Positions 27,283 through 36,400 of a DNA stretch of 64,000 nt are shown here, in pieces; within the stretch, counting starts at the first letter, position 1, and every line of letters starts with the position of its first letter. The notes below the pieces were generated by a model that was not told the DNA's origin, did no database searches, and saw only the letters and a program-made list of their open reading frames with translations. Source of the stretch: Afifella sp. IM 167. Its GTDB lineage: Bacteria > Pseudomonadota > Alphaproteobacteria > Rhizobiales > Afifellaceae. Made by a program: the position numbers and the translations under genes. Location of the stretch: positions 1 through 64,000 of the forward strand of contig NZ_NSLC01000003.1 in assembly GCF_020144925.1 (NCBI RefSeq), written 5' to 3'.

Positions 27283-28065
27283 CTATTCGGCCGCCATGCC
27301 GAGACGCAGAGACTGGCGGTGGCGGGCGGCCTCGGCGAAGGCGGCGAAGATCGCCTTCGACGGGGGATCTGTCTCGGCCCAGTATTCGGGATGCCACTGG
27401 ACGCCGAAGGCGAAGCTCGCCGCCTCCGCGACCCGGACGGCCTCGATGGTGCCGTCGTCCGCCTCCGCTTCCACGAGGAGGCCGTGCGCCAGCCGGCGAA
27501 CCGCCTGGCGGTGCAGGGAATTGACCCGAATGCGGTGCTTGCCGACGAAGGCGGCGAGGCGGCTGTCGTCGCGGAAGGTCACCTCATGGGCGAGGCCGAA
27601 GCGGGTGTCCTGATCGTCCGACTGGGGCGAGCGATGGTCGGCCCGGCCCTCTTCCTCCTGCACCTCGGCGATGAGCGAGCCGCCGAGCGCCACGTTGAGT
27701 TCCTGAAAGCCGCGGCAGACCGCCAGAAGCGGCACGCCGCGCTGCAGGAGCAGGCGAATGAGGGGGAGCGTGGTGGCATCGCGCGAATGGTCGAAGGGGC
27801 CGTGCTTTTCCTCCTCCGGCGTGCCGTAGCGGTCCGGATGGACGTTGGAGCGCGAGCCGGTGACGAGAACCCCGTCGGCCGCTTCCACCGCCGCGTCGAA
27901 ATCGATGCGATCGGCCATGGAGGGCAGGATGAGCGGCAGGGCGCCGATCGAGGTGATGGCCTTCAGATAGGTCTCGGCGACGCAATGCCAGGCGTAACCG
28001 TCCGCCGGCCGCACATCCGCGGTGACCAGAATAAGGGGTGTGCCTCTTGCGCGCATCTTCGTCAT
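27283..28065 (-). CDS. gamma-glutamyl-gamma-aminobutyrate hydrolase family (class I GATase)
   Basis: A 260-residue class I glutamine-amidotransferase-like hydrolase. The nucleophile cysteine is in LLAVCRGFQELNVALGG, and the catalytic His and Glu are in GVQWHPEYW. PuuD-type enzymes release GABA from gamma-glutamyl-GABA in putrescine degradation; other members act on related gamma-glutamyl compounds. No other puu gene is nearby. It is divergent from the TRAP binding-protein gene. Confidence 0.87.
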   Translation of the reverse strand: MTKMRARGTPLILVTADVRPADGYAWHCVAETYLKAITSIGALPLILPSMADRIDFDAAVEAADGVLVTGSRSNVHPDRYGTPEEEKHGPFDHSRDATTLPLIRLLLQRGVPLLAVCRGFQELNVALGGSLIAEVQEEEGRADHRSPQSDDQDTRFGLAHEVTFRDDSRLAAFVGKHRIRVNSLHRQAVRRLAHGLLVEAEADDGTIEAVRVAEAASFAFGVQWHPEYWAETDPPSKAIFAAFAEAARHRQSLRLGMAAE

Positions 28066-28240
28066 CCTAGCTTTGGAGCCGGGTGAAAGTCAGCCCTCTC
28101 TGCGGCCCTCTTTAGCCCCTTCCAGGGCGCCGTCAAAAGCCCTCGCCGACACAGTCCGCCGCAGCCTCCGGCGCTGGACAGCTCCATGTGAACATGCAAC
28201 TTTTCCGCCCCACAAAAGAACCCGACTGGGAGGGACAAGA

Positions 28241-29332
28241 ATGGACCGTCGCTCGTTTCTGAAATCTGCCGGCCTTGCTACCGGCGCCGCTGCTGCGTCG
28301 AGCCTTGCGACGCCGGCGTTGTCGCAGAATCGCATGGAAGTGAAGTGCGTTACCTCCTGGCCGAAGAATTTTCCCGGCCTCGGTACCGCGCCGGAGAAAT
28401 TCGCCGAGATGATCGGCAAGGCGACGGACGGGCGGATCACCGTCAAGGTCTATGGCGGCGGCGAACTCGTACCGCCGCTGAAGTGCAACGACGCCGTGCA
28501 GGAAGGCACGGCGGAGATGTATCACTCCGCCGACTACTACTATCAGGGCAAGCTGACCGGCTATTCCTTCTTCTGCGCGGTGCCGTTCGGCTTCACGCCT
28601 GCGGAGATCGACGCCTGGATCCAGTACGGCGGCGGCCAGGAGCTGTGGGACGAGGTCGGCGGCCAGTTCGGCATCAAGCATCTGCCGGGCGGCAATTCGG
28701 GCGCCCAGATGGGCGGCTGGTTCAAGAAGAAGATGGAGACCGTCGACGACTTCAAGGGTCTGAAGATGCGTATCCCGGGCTTCGGCGGCGACGTGATCAA
28801 CGCGCTGGGCGGCACCTCGGTGACGCTGGCGGGCTCGGAGATCCTGCCGGCGCTGCAGTCCGGCACCATCGACGCGACCGAATGGGTCGGCCCCTGGAAC
28901 GATCTCGCCTTCGGCCTCTACAAGGTGGTCAAGAACTACCATTACCCGGGCTTCCACGAGCCGGGCTCCATGCTGGGCTTCGGCATCAACAAGCAGTTCT
29001 GGGACGGCCTGCCTGAAAGCGACCAGCAGCTCTTCCGCGCTGCCGCGCTCGCCGTCAACAACAACACGCTCGCCGACTTCAACGCCAACAACAACCAGGC
29101 GCTGCAGACGCTGATCAACGATTACGGCGTGGAACTCGTGGAGTTCTCCGACGACATCTACAAGGAATTCGGCAAGGCGGCGAAGCAGGTCCTCGACAAT
29201 GCCGGCAATTCGGATCCGCTCACCAAGAAGGTCTACGAATCCTTCCTCGACTTCCGCAAGAAGGCGGTGGAGTGGACGCGCATCTCCGACCAGACCTACG
29301 CCAACAAGCGCGCGTTGACGCCGTTCAGCTGA
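28241..29332 (+). CDS. TRAP transporter substrate-binding protein (Tat-type signal)
   Basis: A 363-residue DctP/TakP-like solute-binding protein. The N-terminus DRRSFLKSAGLATGAAAASS is a twin-arginine signal, so the protein is probably exported folded. The mature part shows VKCVTSWPKNFPGLGTAP, VKVYGGGELVPPL, the MRIPGFGG arginine segment expected to clamp a carboxylate, and IDATEWVGPWND. This is the long-chain 2-oxoacid/monocarboxylate TRAP type. The start follows GGGAGGGAC. A frame extending to 28022 is not supported. It heads a P-Q-M operon with terminator-like hairpins after it. Confidence 0.9.
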   Translation: MDRRSFLKSAGLATGAAAASSLATPALSQNRMEVKCVTSWPKNFPGLGTAPEKFAEMIGKATDGRITVKVYGGGELVPPLKCNDAVQEGTAEMYHSADYYYQGKLTGYSFFCAVPFGFTPAEIDAWIQYGGGQELWDEVGGQFGIKHLPGGNSGAQMGGWFKKKMETVDDFKGLKMRIPGFGGDVINALGGTSVTLAGSEILPALQSGTIDATEWVGPWNDLAFGLYKVVKNYHYPGFHEPGSMLGFGINKQFWDGLPESDQQLFRAAALAVNNNTLADFNANNNQALQTLINDYGVELVEFSDDIYKEFGKAAKQVLDNAGNSDPLTKKVYESFLDFRKKAVEWTRISDQTYANKRALTPFS

Positions 29333-29342
29333 GCCTTCCCGG

Positions 29343-29378
29343 CGGGCCGCCCGGCGCGGCGGCCCGTCATCCTTTTTT
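29343..29378 (+). terminator. intrinsic terminator after the TRAP binding-protein gene
   Basis: Perfect 9-base stem CGGGCCGCC (29343-29351) / GGCGGCCCG (29358-29366) with a 6-base loop, followed within a few bases by a TTTTTT run at 29373-29378. It lies inside the TRAP operon and would limit transcription into the membrane-subunit genes. Confidence 0.8.
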
Positions 29379-29380
29379 CC

Positions 29381-29407
29381 GAGGGCGGGCCGGTGCCCGC
29401 CCTCTTT
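29381..29407 (+). terminator. second hairpin of a tandem terminator
   Basis: Perfect 10-base stem GAGGGCGGGC (29381-29390), loop CGGT, GCCCGCCCTC (29395-29404), followed by only three T. Stacked directly behind the first terminator. Confidence 0.65.
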
Positions 29408-29502
29408 CGGCCGAAGGCGGATTGTTCTAAGCCGAAAGCACAACCCGGCGGCGATAACGCCCTGCGGACACAGAATCCGGGCCGGATTTCAAGAGTGGGA
29501 CA

Positions 29503-30045
29503 GTGAAGGCCATCATCGCCGTCATCGACGGGCTGAACTACCATGTCGGCAGGGCCGTGATGTGGCTCGCGATCGGCACGGCGCTTGTTCAGTTCGCCAC
29601 CGTGATCCTGCGCTACGTCTTCGCCATCGGCTTCATCCCGATGCAGGAATCCATCTGGTACATGCACGCCATCCTGTTCATGACCGGGGCGGGCTTCACC
29701 CTCCTGCAGGACGGGCATGTGCGCGTCGACATCCTCTACCGCGACGCCAAACCACGCACCAAGGCGATCATCGACCTGATGGGGGCACTCTTCCTGCTCC
29801 TGCCGGTCTGCATCGCCGCCTTCTGGCTCTCCTTCAGCTACGTCACCAATTCCTGGCGCATCCTGGAGCGTTCGACGGAGGTCAGCGGCCTGCCGCTGAT
29901 CTTCGCGCTGAAGACCTTCATCTGGGTCTTCGCCATCCTCGTCGGCCTGCAGGGCATCGCCCTCGCGCTGCGGGCGATCGTGGCCCTGAGGGAGCACGAC
30001 GAGAACTATTCCGCCGCCGGCATCCGGCCGGACAGCGTTCACTAG
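29503..30045 (+). CDS. TRAP transporter small permease subunit (DctQ)
   Basis: A 180-residue four-helix DctQ protein: helix 1 MWLAIGTALVQFATVILRYVF, GFIPMQESIWYMHAILFMTGAGFTLLQDGHVRVDILY (the conserved HVRVD motif), FLLLPVCIAAFWLS and TFIWVFAILVGLQGIALALR. It is the small membrane subunit that pairs with DctM. The start is GTG at 29503, with GAGTGGGA upstream. About 170 bases separate it from the binding-protein gene. Confidence 0.88.
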   Translation: MKAIIAVIDGLNYHVGRAVMWLAIGTALVQFATVILRYVFAIGFIPMQESIWYMHAILFMTGAGFTLLQDGHVRVDILYRDAKPRTKAIIDLMGALFLLLPVCIAAFWLSFSYVTNSWRILERSTEVSGLPLIFALKTFIWVFAILVGLQGIALALRAIVALREHDENYSAAGIRPDSVH

Positions 30046-30080
30046 CCCGTGGCTGCGGCGACGGCCGACGGCAGAGTGTC

Positions 30081-31697
30081 ATGATCGATCCCGTCATCCT
30101 TTGCTTTTTGATGTTCGGCGTCGCCTGCGCCCTTCTCATGGCGGGCTTTCCGGTCGCGTTCACGCTCGCCGGCACGGCGCTCGGCTTCGCGCTCGTCGGC
30201 TCGGCCCTCGACGTGTTCTCGCTGTCGCTGCTGACGGCCTTCCCGCAGTCGATCTTCGGCACGATGGTCAACGAGACGCTCGTGGCCGTGCCGCTGTTCG
30301 TCTTCATGGGCGTCATGCTGGAGCGCTCGCGCATCGCCGAGGAGCTCCTCGACAATATGGGCCGCATGTTCGGCACGCTGCCGGGCGGGCTCGCCTTCTC
30401 CGTCTGCATCGTGGGCGCCCTGCTGGCGGCCTCCACCGGCATCGTCGGCGCGACCGTCGTGACGATGGGGCTGATGTCGCTGCCGACGATGATAAAGCGC
30501 GGCTACGACAAGCGCCTCGCCTGCGGAACCATCGCCGCCTCCGGCACGCTCGGGCAGATCATCCCGCCCTCCATCGTCCTCGTGCTCCTCGGCGACCAGC
30601 TTTCCGTCGCCTACCAGAACGCCCAGTTCTCCATGGGCATCTTCTCGCCGGACACGGTGTCGGTGAACGACCTTTTCGCCGGCGCCCTGTTTCCCGGCTT
30701 CATGCTCGTCGGCCTCTATATCCTCTACCAGATCGGCTACGTTCTCGTGCATCCGAAGGGAGCGCCGGCCATCCCGGAAGAGGAACTGGGCGACCTCGCC
30801 GGCTTTGCCTTCTTCCGCCAGATCTTCCACGCGCTCGCCGCGCCGATTCTCCTCATCGTCGCGGTGCTCGGCTCCATCCTCATCGGCCTCGCCTCGCCGA
30901 CCGAGGCGGCCGGCGTGGGCGCCATCGGCGCCACCATGCTCGCCGGCTACCGGCGCGACGAAAGCCGCGGCTGGCCCATCATCCTCGGCGTCCTATGCAT
31001 GGCCGGGCTTCTCGCCCTGACCTATTCCTTCGACCTGCGCAGCCAGCGCTCGGTGGTGAGCGTCACCGAATGGGCCGCCATCGGCGCGGCCATGGTGCTC
31101 ACCGTCGGCCTCGCCTTCGGGGTGATCGTCTCGCTCGTGCGCACCTTCACCTGGCGCGACCGGGACGGCGCGCGGGTGCTCGCCGCCGTCTGCCAGTCGA
31201 CCATGTCGATCTCGGCGATGGTCTTCACGATCATCATCGGCGCGCGCATGTTCTCCATCGTCTTCATCGGGCTCGGTGGCGCCGACTACGTGGAACATGT
31301 TCTGGAGAACCTGCCGGGCGGGACGCTGGCGGCGATCCTGCTCGTCATGGCCATCATGTTCGTGATGGGCTTCTTCCTCGACTTCCTGGAGATCGTCTTC
31401 ATCGTCGTGCCGATCGTGGCGCCGATCCTCCTGCAGATGGAGATGCCGGACGGCAGCTCGATGAGCCCGGTCTGGCTGGGCATCATGATGGCGATGAACC
31501 TGCAGACCTCGTTCCTGACGCCGCCCTTCGGCTTCGCGCTCTTCTACCTGCGCGGCGTCGCGCCGCCTGAGATCCGCACGATGGACATCTATCGCGGCAT
31601 CGTGCCCTTCGTGATCATCCAGATCTTCGGACTGGTGCTCCTGTGGTACCTGCCGCAGGTCGCGACCTGGCTGCCTCTGGCGCTGTACGGGCGCTGA
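30081..31697 (+). CDS. TRAP transporter large permease subunit (DctM)
   Basis: A 538-residue DctM with about thirteen helices: AVPLFVFMGVMLERSRIAEELL, ASTGIVGATVVTMGLMSLP, ASGTLGQIIPPSIVLVLLGDQ, ASPTEAAGVGAIGATMLA, FLDFLEIVFIVVPIVAPIL and MNLQTSFLTPPFGFALFYLRG. It exceeds the roughly 430-residue DctM, with extra helices around residues 305-360 as in the long subclass linked to 2-oxoacid/monocarboxylate systems. It catalyses sodium-driven import of the ligand delivered by the binding protein. Confidence 0.92.
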   Translation: MIDPVILCFLMFGVACALLMAGFPVAFTLAGTALGFALVGSALDVFSLSLLTAFPQSIFGTMVNETLVAVPLFVFMGVMLERSRIAEELLDNMGRMFGTLPGGLAFSVCIVGALLAASTGIVGATVVTMGLMSLPTMIKRGYDKRLACGTIAASGTLGQIIPPSIVLVLLGDQLSVAYQNAQFSMGIFSPDTVSVNDLFAGALFPGFMLVGLYILYQIGYVLVHPKGAPAIPEEELGDLAGFAFFRQIFHALAAPILLIVAVLGSILIGLASPTEAAGVGAIGATMLAGYRRDESRGWPIILGVLCMAGLLALTYSFDLRSQRSVVSVTEWAAIGAAMVLTVGLAFGVIVSLVRTFTWRDRDGARVLAAVCQSTMSISAMVFTIIIGARMFSIVFIGLGGADYVEHVLENLPGGTLAAILLVMAIMFVMGFFLDFLEIVFIVVPIVAPILLQMEMPDGSSMSPVWLGIMMAMNLQTSFLTPPFGFALFYLRGVAPPEIRTMDIYRGIVPFVIIQIFGLVLLWYLPQVATWLPLALYGR

Positions 31698-31706
31698 GGC
31701 GAGGCG

Positions 31707-32474
31707 ATGACGGACCGCTTCGACCTCTCCGGCAAGGTGGCGCTCGTCACCGGCGCCTCCTCCGGTCTCGGAAAGCGCTTCGCCACGGTGCTCGCGGCGA
31801 GCGGGGCGCAGGTAGTGCTGGCCGCAAGGCGGGCCGAGCGGCTCGAAGAACTCGCCGCGTCGATCGCCGCGGAGGGCGGCGAGGCGCTCGCCGTCGCCTG
31901 CGACGTCACGGACCGAAAAAGCGTCGCCGCCGCCTTCGAAGCCGCCGAGGCGCGCTTCGGCACGGTGCGGCTCCTCGTCAACAATGCCGGCATCGCGCCG
32001 GGCGGCGCCGCGATCGACATGCCGGAGGATGCCTGGCGCTCGGTCATCTCGACCAATCTCGACGCGGCCTTTTCTGTGGCGCAGGAAGCGGCGCAGCGCA
32101 TGGCCAAGGCGGGCGGCGGCGGGGCGATCGTCAACCTTGCCTCCATCCTCGGCTTCACGGTGATCAAGGGCGTGGCGCCCTATGCCGCTTCCAAGGCCGC
32201 CATCGTGCACCTGACCCGGGCGCTGGCGCTCGAATGGGCGCGCTACGACATCCGCGTCAACGCCATCGCGCCGGGCTGGATCGAGACGGAAATCAACGCC
32301 GATTTCCTCTCCGGGGCGGCGGGCGATGCGATCCGCAAGGCCAATCCGATGCGCCGCTTCGGCGAGCCCGCCGATCTCGACGGCGCGCTCCTGCTCCTTT
32401 CTTCCGAGGCCGGCCGATACATCACCGGCACGACGATTGCCGTCGATGGCGGCCAGAGCCTTTCAGGCAGCTAA
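31707..32474 (+). CDS. SDR family oxidoreductase (FabG-like)
   Basis: A 255-residue classical SDR: VTGASSGLGKRFA, VNNAGIAPGG, catalytic LASILGFTVIKGVAPYAASKAAIVHL, INAIAPGWIETEIN and ITGTTIAVDGGQSL at the end. The basic ARRAERL after the second strand favours NADPH. It starts 9 bases after the dctM stop, so it probably metabolises the imported compound, for instance a hydroxy or oxo acid. The substrate is unknown. Confidence 0.88.
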   Translation: MTDRFDLSGKVALVTGASSGLGKRFATVLAASGAQVVLAARRAERLEELAASIAAEGGEALAVACDVTDRKSVAAAFEAAEARFGTVRLLVNNAGIAPGGAAIDMPEDAWRSVISTNLDAAFSVAQEAAQRMAKAGGGGAIVNLASILGFTVIKGVAPYAASKAAIVHLTRALALEWARYDIRVNAIAPGWIETEINADFLSGAAGDAIRKANPMRRFGEPADLDGALLLLSSEAGRYITGTTIAVDGGQSLSGS

Positions 32475-32552
32475 GCGAAAACCGGGCGGCTGGGGCGAAC
32501 CGGCGGCATTTTTTGCGCGTTTTGCAGCATCGACCCATCGGGAGACAGAACG

Positions 32553-32741
32553 ATGCCAGCGCAGTCGAAAGCCCAGCAGAAAGCCGCCGGCGCGGCCCTT
32601 TCCGCCAAGCGGGGGGAGACGAAAAAATCGGAGCTCAAAGGCGCATCGAGAAGCATGTATGAATCGATGAGCGAAAAAGAGCTCGCGGACTTCGCCGAGG
32701 GGCCCCGCAAGGGCAAGCCGGAGCACAGCTCCAAGAGCTGA
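32553..32741 (+). CDS. DUF3008 family small protein
   Basis: A 62-residue, Lys/Ser-rich, hydrophilic protein (MPAQSKAQQKAAGAALSAKRG, SMYESMSEKELADFA, KGKPEHSSKS) of the DUF3008 type. It is likely intrinsically flexible and is of unknown function; similar small proteins are common in rhizobia and may be stress-related. The start follows GGGAGACAG. Confidence 0.82.
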   Translation: MPAQSKAQQKAAGAALSAKRGETKKSELKGASRSMYESMSEKELADFAEGPRKGKPEHSSKS

Positions 32742-32747
32742 GGGCCG

Positions 32748-32781
32748 ACGCGCCTTGCGGCCGGGCGGCCGAAAGGCGCGT
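32748..32781 (+). promoter_or_regulatory. long hairpin covering the ribosome-binding site of the lipoprotein gene
   Basis: ACGCGCCTT (32748-32756) pairs perfectly with AAGGCGCGT (32773-32781), and GGCC/GGCC in the 16-base middle can pair as well. The 3' arm contains the AAAGG that would serve as Shine-Dalgarno sequence for the ATG at 32784, so folding would hide it. It also could act as a weak terminator for the preceding gene. Confidence 0.45.
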
Positions 32782-32783
32782 GC

Positions 32784-33296
32784 ATGCGAAACGATATCCT
32801 TTTCGCGCCGGCATGGGGCCGGCGCCTGGCCTTCGGGGCGTTCCTCCTCATGGCGGGCCTGCTGGTGGCGGGCTGCGCCGATGAGAGCGACAAGCCCTAT
32901 CTGAGGCTCGCCGGCGGCGGCTTCATCTTCAACTACCGGATCTCCGAAATGCATTACGGCGTCGTGCTGGCGCCGGAGCGCGCGCTGCCCGAGGGCGGCA
33001 AGGTGGAAGCTTCCTTCGAGAACCCCGCCGGCGGCGGGCCGATCGTCCTTTCCGCGCCGGTGACGGGGACGGAGAAGAAGTTCGTCTTCGACACGCCCGC
33101 TCTGAGCGGCACCAAGAAGGACAGGCCCTATCACGTCGCCATTGTCCTGATGGGCCCCGACGGGGCCGAGCTGCAGCGCATCGAGAAGGATTTCACTTCC
33201 TCCGTGGAGCAGGCGGACATGCCCGACCGGCCGCTGACCGTCGGCCCTGGCTACACGCCGAACGTGACGGGGCAGAAGGAAGCCTTCACGAAATAG
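32784..33296 (+). CDS. putative lipoprotein, unknown function
   Basis: A 170-residue exported protein with a signal sequence (LAFGAFLLMAGLLVAGC) ending in a lipobox, so probably lipid-anchored. The mature part is predicted beta-rich (YLRLAGGGFIFNYRISEMHYGVVL, then GPIVLSAPVTGTEKKFVFDTP) and has no recognised motif. Possible binding or structural envelope protein; family unknown to me. Confidence 0.72.
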   Translation: MRNDILFAPAWGRRLAFGAFLLMAGLLVAGCADESDKPYLRLAGGGFIFNYRISEMHYGVVLAPERALPEGGKVEASFENPAGGGPIVLSAPVTGTEKKFVFDTPALSGTKKDRPYHVAIVLMGPDGAELQRIEKDFTSSVEQADMPDRPLTVGPGYTPNVTGQKEAFTK

Positions 33297-33494
33297 CCCG
33301 GCCGCACCTCGCGCCCACTCGGGGTGCGTGGGCGCGGCAAGTCCGGCATATCTTCCGAAACGCTCCGCTTATGGGGGCCAAACGAGACAAATCTCTCCCG
33401 GAACAAGAAAAGCGGGAATGGATTTTCTCCGCGCCTGCGACAAATTTTCCCGAGATCTGCTAATCTCGGCCAAAGGCGCCGGGCGGGAGGGACG

Positions 33495-36400
33495 ATGGTC
33501 TCGGGACCGACGAGATTTGCCGAGCGGGAAACGCTCAGAGCTGTCAGCCTGGAAGACAAGTACGACCTCGGCAAGGACGAGGTCTTCCTTTCCGGCACGC
33601 AGGCGGTGGTGCGCCTCCTCCTCATGCAGAAGGAGCGCGACCGGCGGGCGGGGTTCAACACGGCCGCCTTCGTCTCCGGCTATCGCGGCTCGCCGATCGG
33701 TGGGCTCGACCAGCAGCTGTGGAAGAGCGCCAGGCTCCTCACCGAGAACGACATCCGCTTCCAGTCCGGCCTCAACGAGGATCTGGCGGCCACGGCCGTC
33801 TGGGGCTCGCAGCAGGCGGAGCTGAGGGGCGAGGGCCGCTACGACGGGGTCTTCGGGCTCTGGTACGGCAAGGGGCCCGGCGTCGACCGTTCCGGCGACG
33901 TCTTCCGCCACGCCAATTTCGCCGGCACCTCCCGGCATGGCGGCGTGCTGGCGCTGATGGGGGACGACCATACCTGCGAGAGCTCGACCACGGCGCACCA
34001 GTCGGAATTCGCCTTCGTCGACGCCATGATGCCGGTGCTCAACCCGGCCGGCGTGCAGGAAATCCTCGATTACGGCATCACCGGCTATGCGCTGTCGCGC
34101 TTCGCCGGCGTTTGGGTCGGGCTGAAATGCATCAAGGACAACATCGAATCGACGGGTTCGGTCGACGGCAGCGCCGGGCGGGTTCAGATCCGGCTGCCGG
34201 AGTTCGACATGCCGCCGGGCGGGCTCAACATCCGCCGCGGCCTGCACCCTCTGGAGCAGGAAGCGCTGTTGCACGACTACAAGAAGGCGGCGGCGATCGC
34301 CTTCATCCGCGAGAACCGGCTCAATCGCACCGTCATGGGCGGCGGACGGCAGGCGCGGCTCGGCGTCGTCTCGCTCGGCAAGAGCTGGCTCGATACGCGC
34401 CAGGCGCTCGACCTTCTCGGCATCGACGAGGTGAGGGCGGCCGATCTCGGGCTGCGGCTGATGAAGGTCGCGGCGCCCTGGCCGCTGGAGCCGGAGGGGA
34501 TCCGCGCCTTCGCGGAGGGGCTTGAGACCATCATCGTGGTGGAGGAGAAGCGCTCGCTGGTCGAGACGCAGATCAAGGAGCAGCTCTACGGGCGGGCGGG
34601 CGCGCCGATGGTCCTCGGCAAGAAGGACGAGGAAGAGCGGGTCCTGTTCACCGCCAAGGGGGCGCTGGAGGCCAACGACGTCGCCATCGCCATCGGCGAG
34701 CGGATCATGCGCCATGCGCCGGACGAGGCGATCGCCGGCCGGCTCGGCAGGCTGAAGCGGGCGCAGAACGTGCTTCACTCGACGCAGAGCGTGGCGGTGC
34801 GCACGCCGCATTTCTGCGCCGGCTGCCCGCACAACACCTCCACGCTGGTGCCGGAGGGCAGCCGCGCCTATGCCGGCATCGGCTGCCACTACATGGCGCA
34901 GTGGATGGAGCGCGAGACGGACGGCTTCACCCAGATGGGCGGCGAGGGCGCCAACTGGATCGGCGAGGCGCCGTTCTCCAGCCGCGAGCATGTCTTCCAG
35001 AATCTCGGCGACGGCACCTACAACCATTCCGGCTACCTGGCGATCCGGGCCGCCAAGGCCGCCGGCGTCAACATCACCTACAAGATCCTCTACAACGACG
35101 CGGTCGCCATGACCGGCGGCCAGCCGAACGAGGGCGGCCTCACCGTGGAGGTGATCGCCCGGCAGGTGGCAGCGGAAGGCGCCAGCCGCATCGCGCTCGT
35201 CACCGACGATCCGCATAAATACCCGAAAGGCACCAGCTGGCCCGAGGGGATGACGATCCACCACCGCTCCGAACTCGACGCCGTCCAGCGCGAAATGCGC
35301 GAGGTGAAGGGTCTTTCCGCCCTCATCTACGACCAGACCTGCGCGGCCGAGAAGCGCCGGCGCCGCAAGCGCGGCCTCGCGGAGGATCCGGACCGGCGCG
35401 TCTTCATCAATTCGCTCGTCTGCGAGGGCTGCGGCGACTGCTCGGTGAAGTCGAACTGCGTCGCCGTGCAGCCGCTCGAAACCGAGTTCGGTCGCAAGCG
35501 GGTGATCGACCAGTCGAGCTGCAACAAGGACTATTCCTGCCTTTCCGGCTTCTGCCCCTCCTTCGTGACGGTGCATGGCGGCGTCCTGAAGAAGGGCGTC
35601 GGCGTCGACCGGGCCGCCCTGCCGGAGGTGCCGGAGCCCGTGATCGAGCCGGTGGAGCGGGTCCGTAGCCTCCTCATCACCGGCGTCGGCGGCACCGGCG
35701 TGGTGACGATCGGCGCCGTGCTCGGCATGGCGGCGCATCTGGAAGGAAAGGGGATCGGCATCATCGACATGGCCGGGCTCGCCCAGAAGGGCGGCGCCGT
35801 CACCACCCATATGAAAATCGCGCCCAGCGCCGAGGACATCCATGCGATCCGCGTCGGCGCGGAGGAGGCGGATACGGTGCTCGCCTGCGATATCGTCGTC
35901 GCCGGTTCGCAGAAGGTGCTCGCGGCGATGCGGCCGGGCGAGACGAAGGTCTTCGCCAATACCTACGAGGCCTATCCGGGCGATTTTACCCGCGACGCCG
36001 ACTTCACCCTGCCGTCGCGCCGGCTCAGGAAGACCATTGAGGACCGTCTGGGCGAGGAGCGTGCCGGCGAGGGGCGGGCGGGCGCAGAGCTGGCGCATTT
36101 CGTCGATGCGCAGGGACTGGCGAGCGCTCTCTGCGGCGACGCCATCGCCTCCAACATGTTCATGGCCGGCTATGCCTGGCAGATGGGCGGCATCCCGCTT
36201 TCCAGGAGCTCTATCCACGAGGCGATCGCCCTCAACGGTGTCGCCGTGGAGATGAACCTCGCCGCCTTCGAATGGGGCCGGGCGAGCGCCCATGACCGGG
36301 CCGCGGTCGAGAGGGCGGCGGGCATGGCGAAGCCGGCCGGGCACGGGCTCGACGAGCAGCAGGGGCTGGAGGCGCTGCTCGAGCGGCGCGCCGAATTCCT

